A DNA stretch of 6,270 bases from Parachlamydiaceae bacterium (GTDB lineage Bacteria > Chlamydiota > Chlamydiia > Chlamydiales > Parachlamydiaceae): the NCBI GenBank assembly GCA_030679615.1, contig JAUXSJ010000202.1, positions 1 through 6,270 on the forward strand. Reading direction: 5' to 3'. The position numbers and the translations under genes are program-made. The number at the start of each line of letters is the position of its first letter. Positions within the stretch are counted from its first letter, which is position 1. The notes under the pieces are model-generated. The model was not told the origin of the DNA. It did no database searches and saw nothing but the letters and a program-made list of their open reading frames with translations. Positions 5,780 through 6,270 of this stretch are shown here, in pieces.

Positions 5780-6270
5780 ATGCAAACAGATTCAAGTTTA
5801 CATTCACATATACTACAAAAACTAATACAGGCCACAAACCATTGGGATGGGATTGATTACAATTGTTTACCAATGCAAGAATTGAATGTTGTCACTAAGT
5901 TAATTATTCAGATTGCATCTAAAGCAATAGCTCGAGAACAGCCACAAAATATGACTCGAGATGAGCCTGATGATCTTTATTTAACTAAAGTCGCGACATA
6001 TATTGCCTCACGTAAAGATAGAAGGCTAAGGCTTTTTTTTAAACATCATTTTCCTTTTTCTCAAGTTGCTGAGGATTTAGCGGAAGAAGCCTTAACGATT
6101 AATTCTTTAGATGAACCTGGACAAGTTTTAAATTATATGCTCAAGGTTCGTTTAAAAGAGAAAACGCTAATTCCAGAGACCTCTAATTGGAAAAAAATTC
6201 AACAATTTTTTCAGCAGCTACCTTTAAATATGATAAACCACACATTCAATGAAAATTACAAAGAACTTTC
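5780..6270 (+). CDS. Hypothetical protein, N-terminal part (runs off the window)
   Basis: An open frame begins at ATG 5780 and continues without a stop for 163 codons to the edge of the window. AGGA at 5765-5768 is a possible Shine-Dalgarno, with an 11-base gap that is somewhat long. The visible protein starts MQTDSSLHSHILQKLIQATN and has no signal peptide or membrane segment. It looks soluble and mainly helical, with an acidic TRDEPDDLYL stretch (59-68), a basic RKDRRLRLFFKHH stretch (78-90) and an acidic VAEDLAEEAL stretch (96-105). I do not recognise a family. Base composition and codon use resemble the neighbouring genes, so it is probably a real gene. Its separation from menE by element 3 gives no sign that it belongs to menaquinone synthesis. 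Confidence 0.75.
   Translation, partial: MQTDSSLHSHILQKLIQATNHWDGIDYNCLPMQELNVVTKLIIQIASKAIAREQPQNMTRDEPDDLYLTKVATYIASRKDRRLRLFFKHHFPFSQVAEDLAEEALTINSLDEPGQVLNYMLKVRLKEKTLIPETSNWKKIQQFFQQLPLNMINHTFNENYKEL

Overview
The window is low-GC bacterial DNA that most resembles an amoeba-associated member of the Chlamydiae (Parachlamydiaceae/Protochlamydia type). This is inferred from three things: a phosphoglycerate mutase with a chlamydial-type insertion and short tail, its pairing with a NifS-like gene (a neighbourhood I recall from Chlamydia), and a menaquinone cluster built from low-GC genes closely similar to the classical Men enzymes. I could not run a search, so the taxonomy is provisional.

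Layout. Positions 1-66 hold the last codons of a + strand gene. It converges on a minus-strand pair read right to left: gpmA (1307-1996), then a NifS/IscS-like gene (78-1235). A divergent gap of 363 bases holds a long inverted repeat (2026-2249) and separates this pair from a + strand menaquinone cluster: menB (2360-3190), menA (3479-4396) and menE (4393-5517). A second inverted-repeat element (3204-3449) fills the menB-menA gap. A third (5535-5734) fills the gap after menE. An unrecognised gene starts at 5780 and runs off the right end.

How the genes work together. MenE activates o-succinylbenzoate to its CoA ester, MenB closes the ring to 1,4-dihydroxy-2-naphthoyl-CoA, and MenA prenylates the naphthoate at the membrane. 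These are the late steps of the classical menaquinone pathway. menF, menD, menC and menH are not in the window. gpmA is a glycolytic enzyme.

Two results stand out. First, the NifS-like protein keeps the whole fold over 385 residues but has lost the PLP-binding lysine, the catalytic cysteine and other active-site residues, so it looks like a pseudoenzyme. Second, each of the three gaps longer than 100 bases contains a different long, imperfect inverted repeat of about 200-250 bases with no coding capacity. Removing the elements leaves short gaps around the men genes, as if non-autonomous elements had inserted into a compact gene string.
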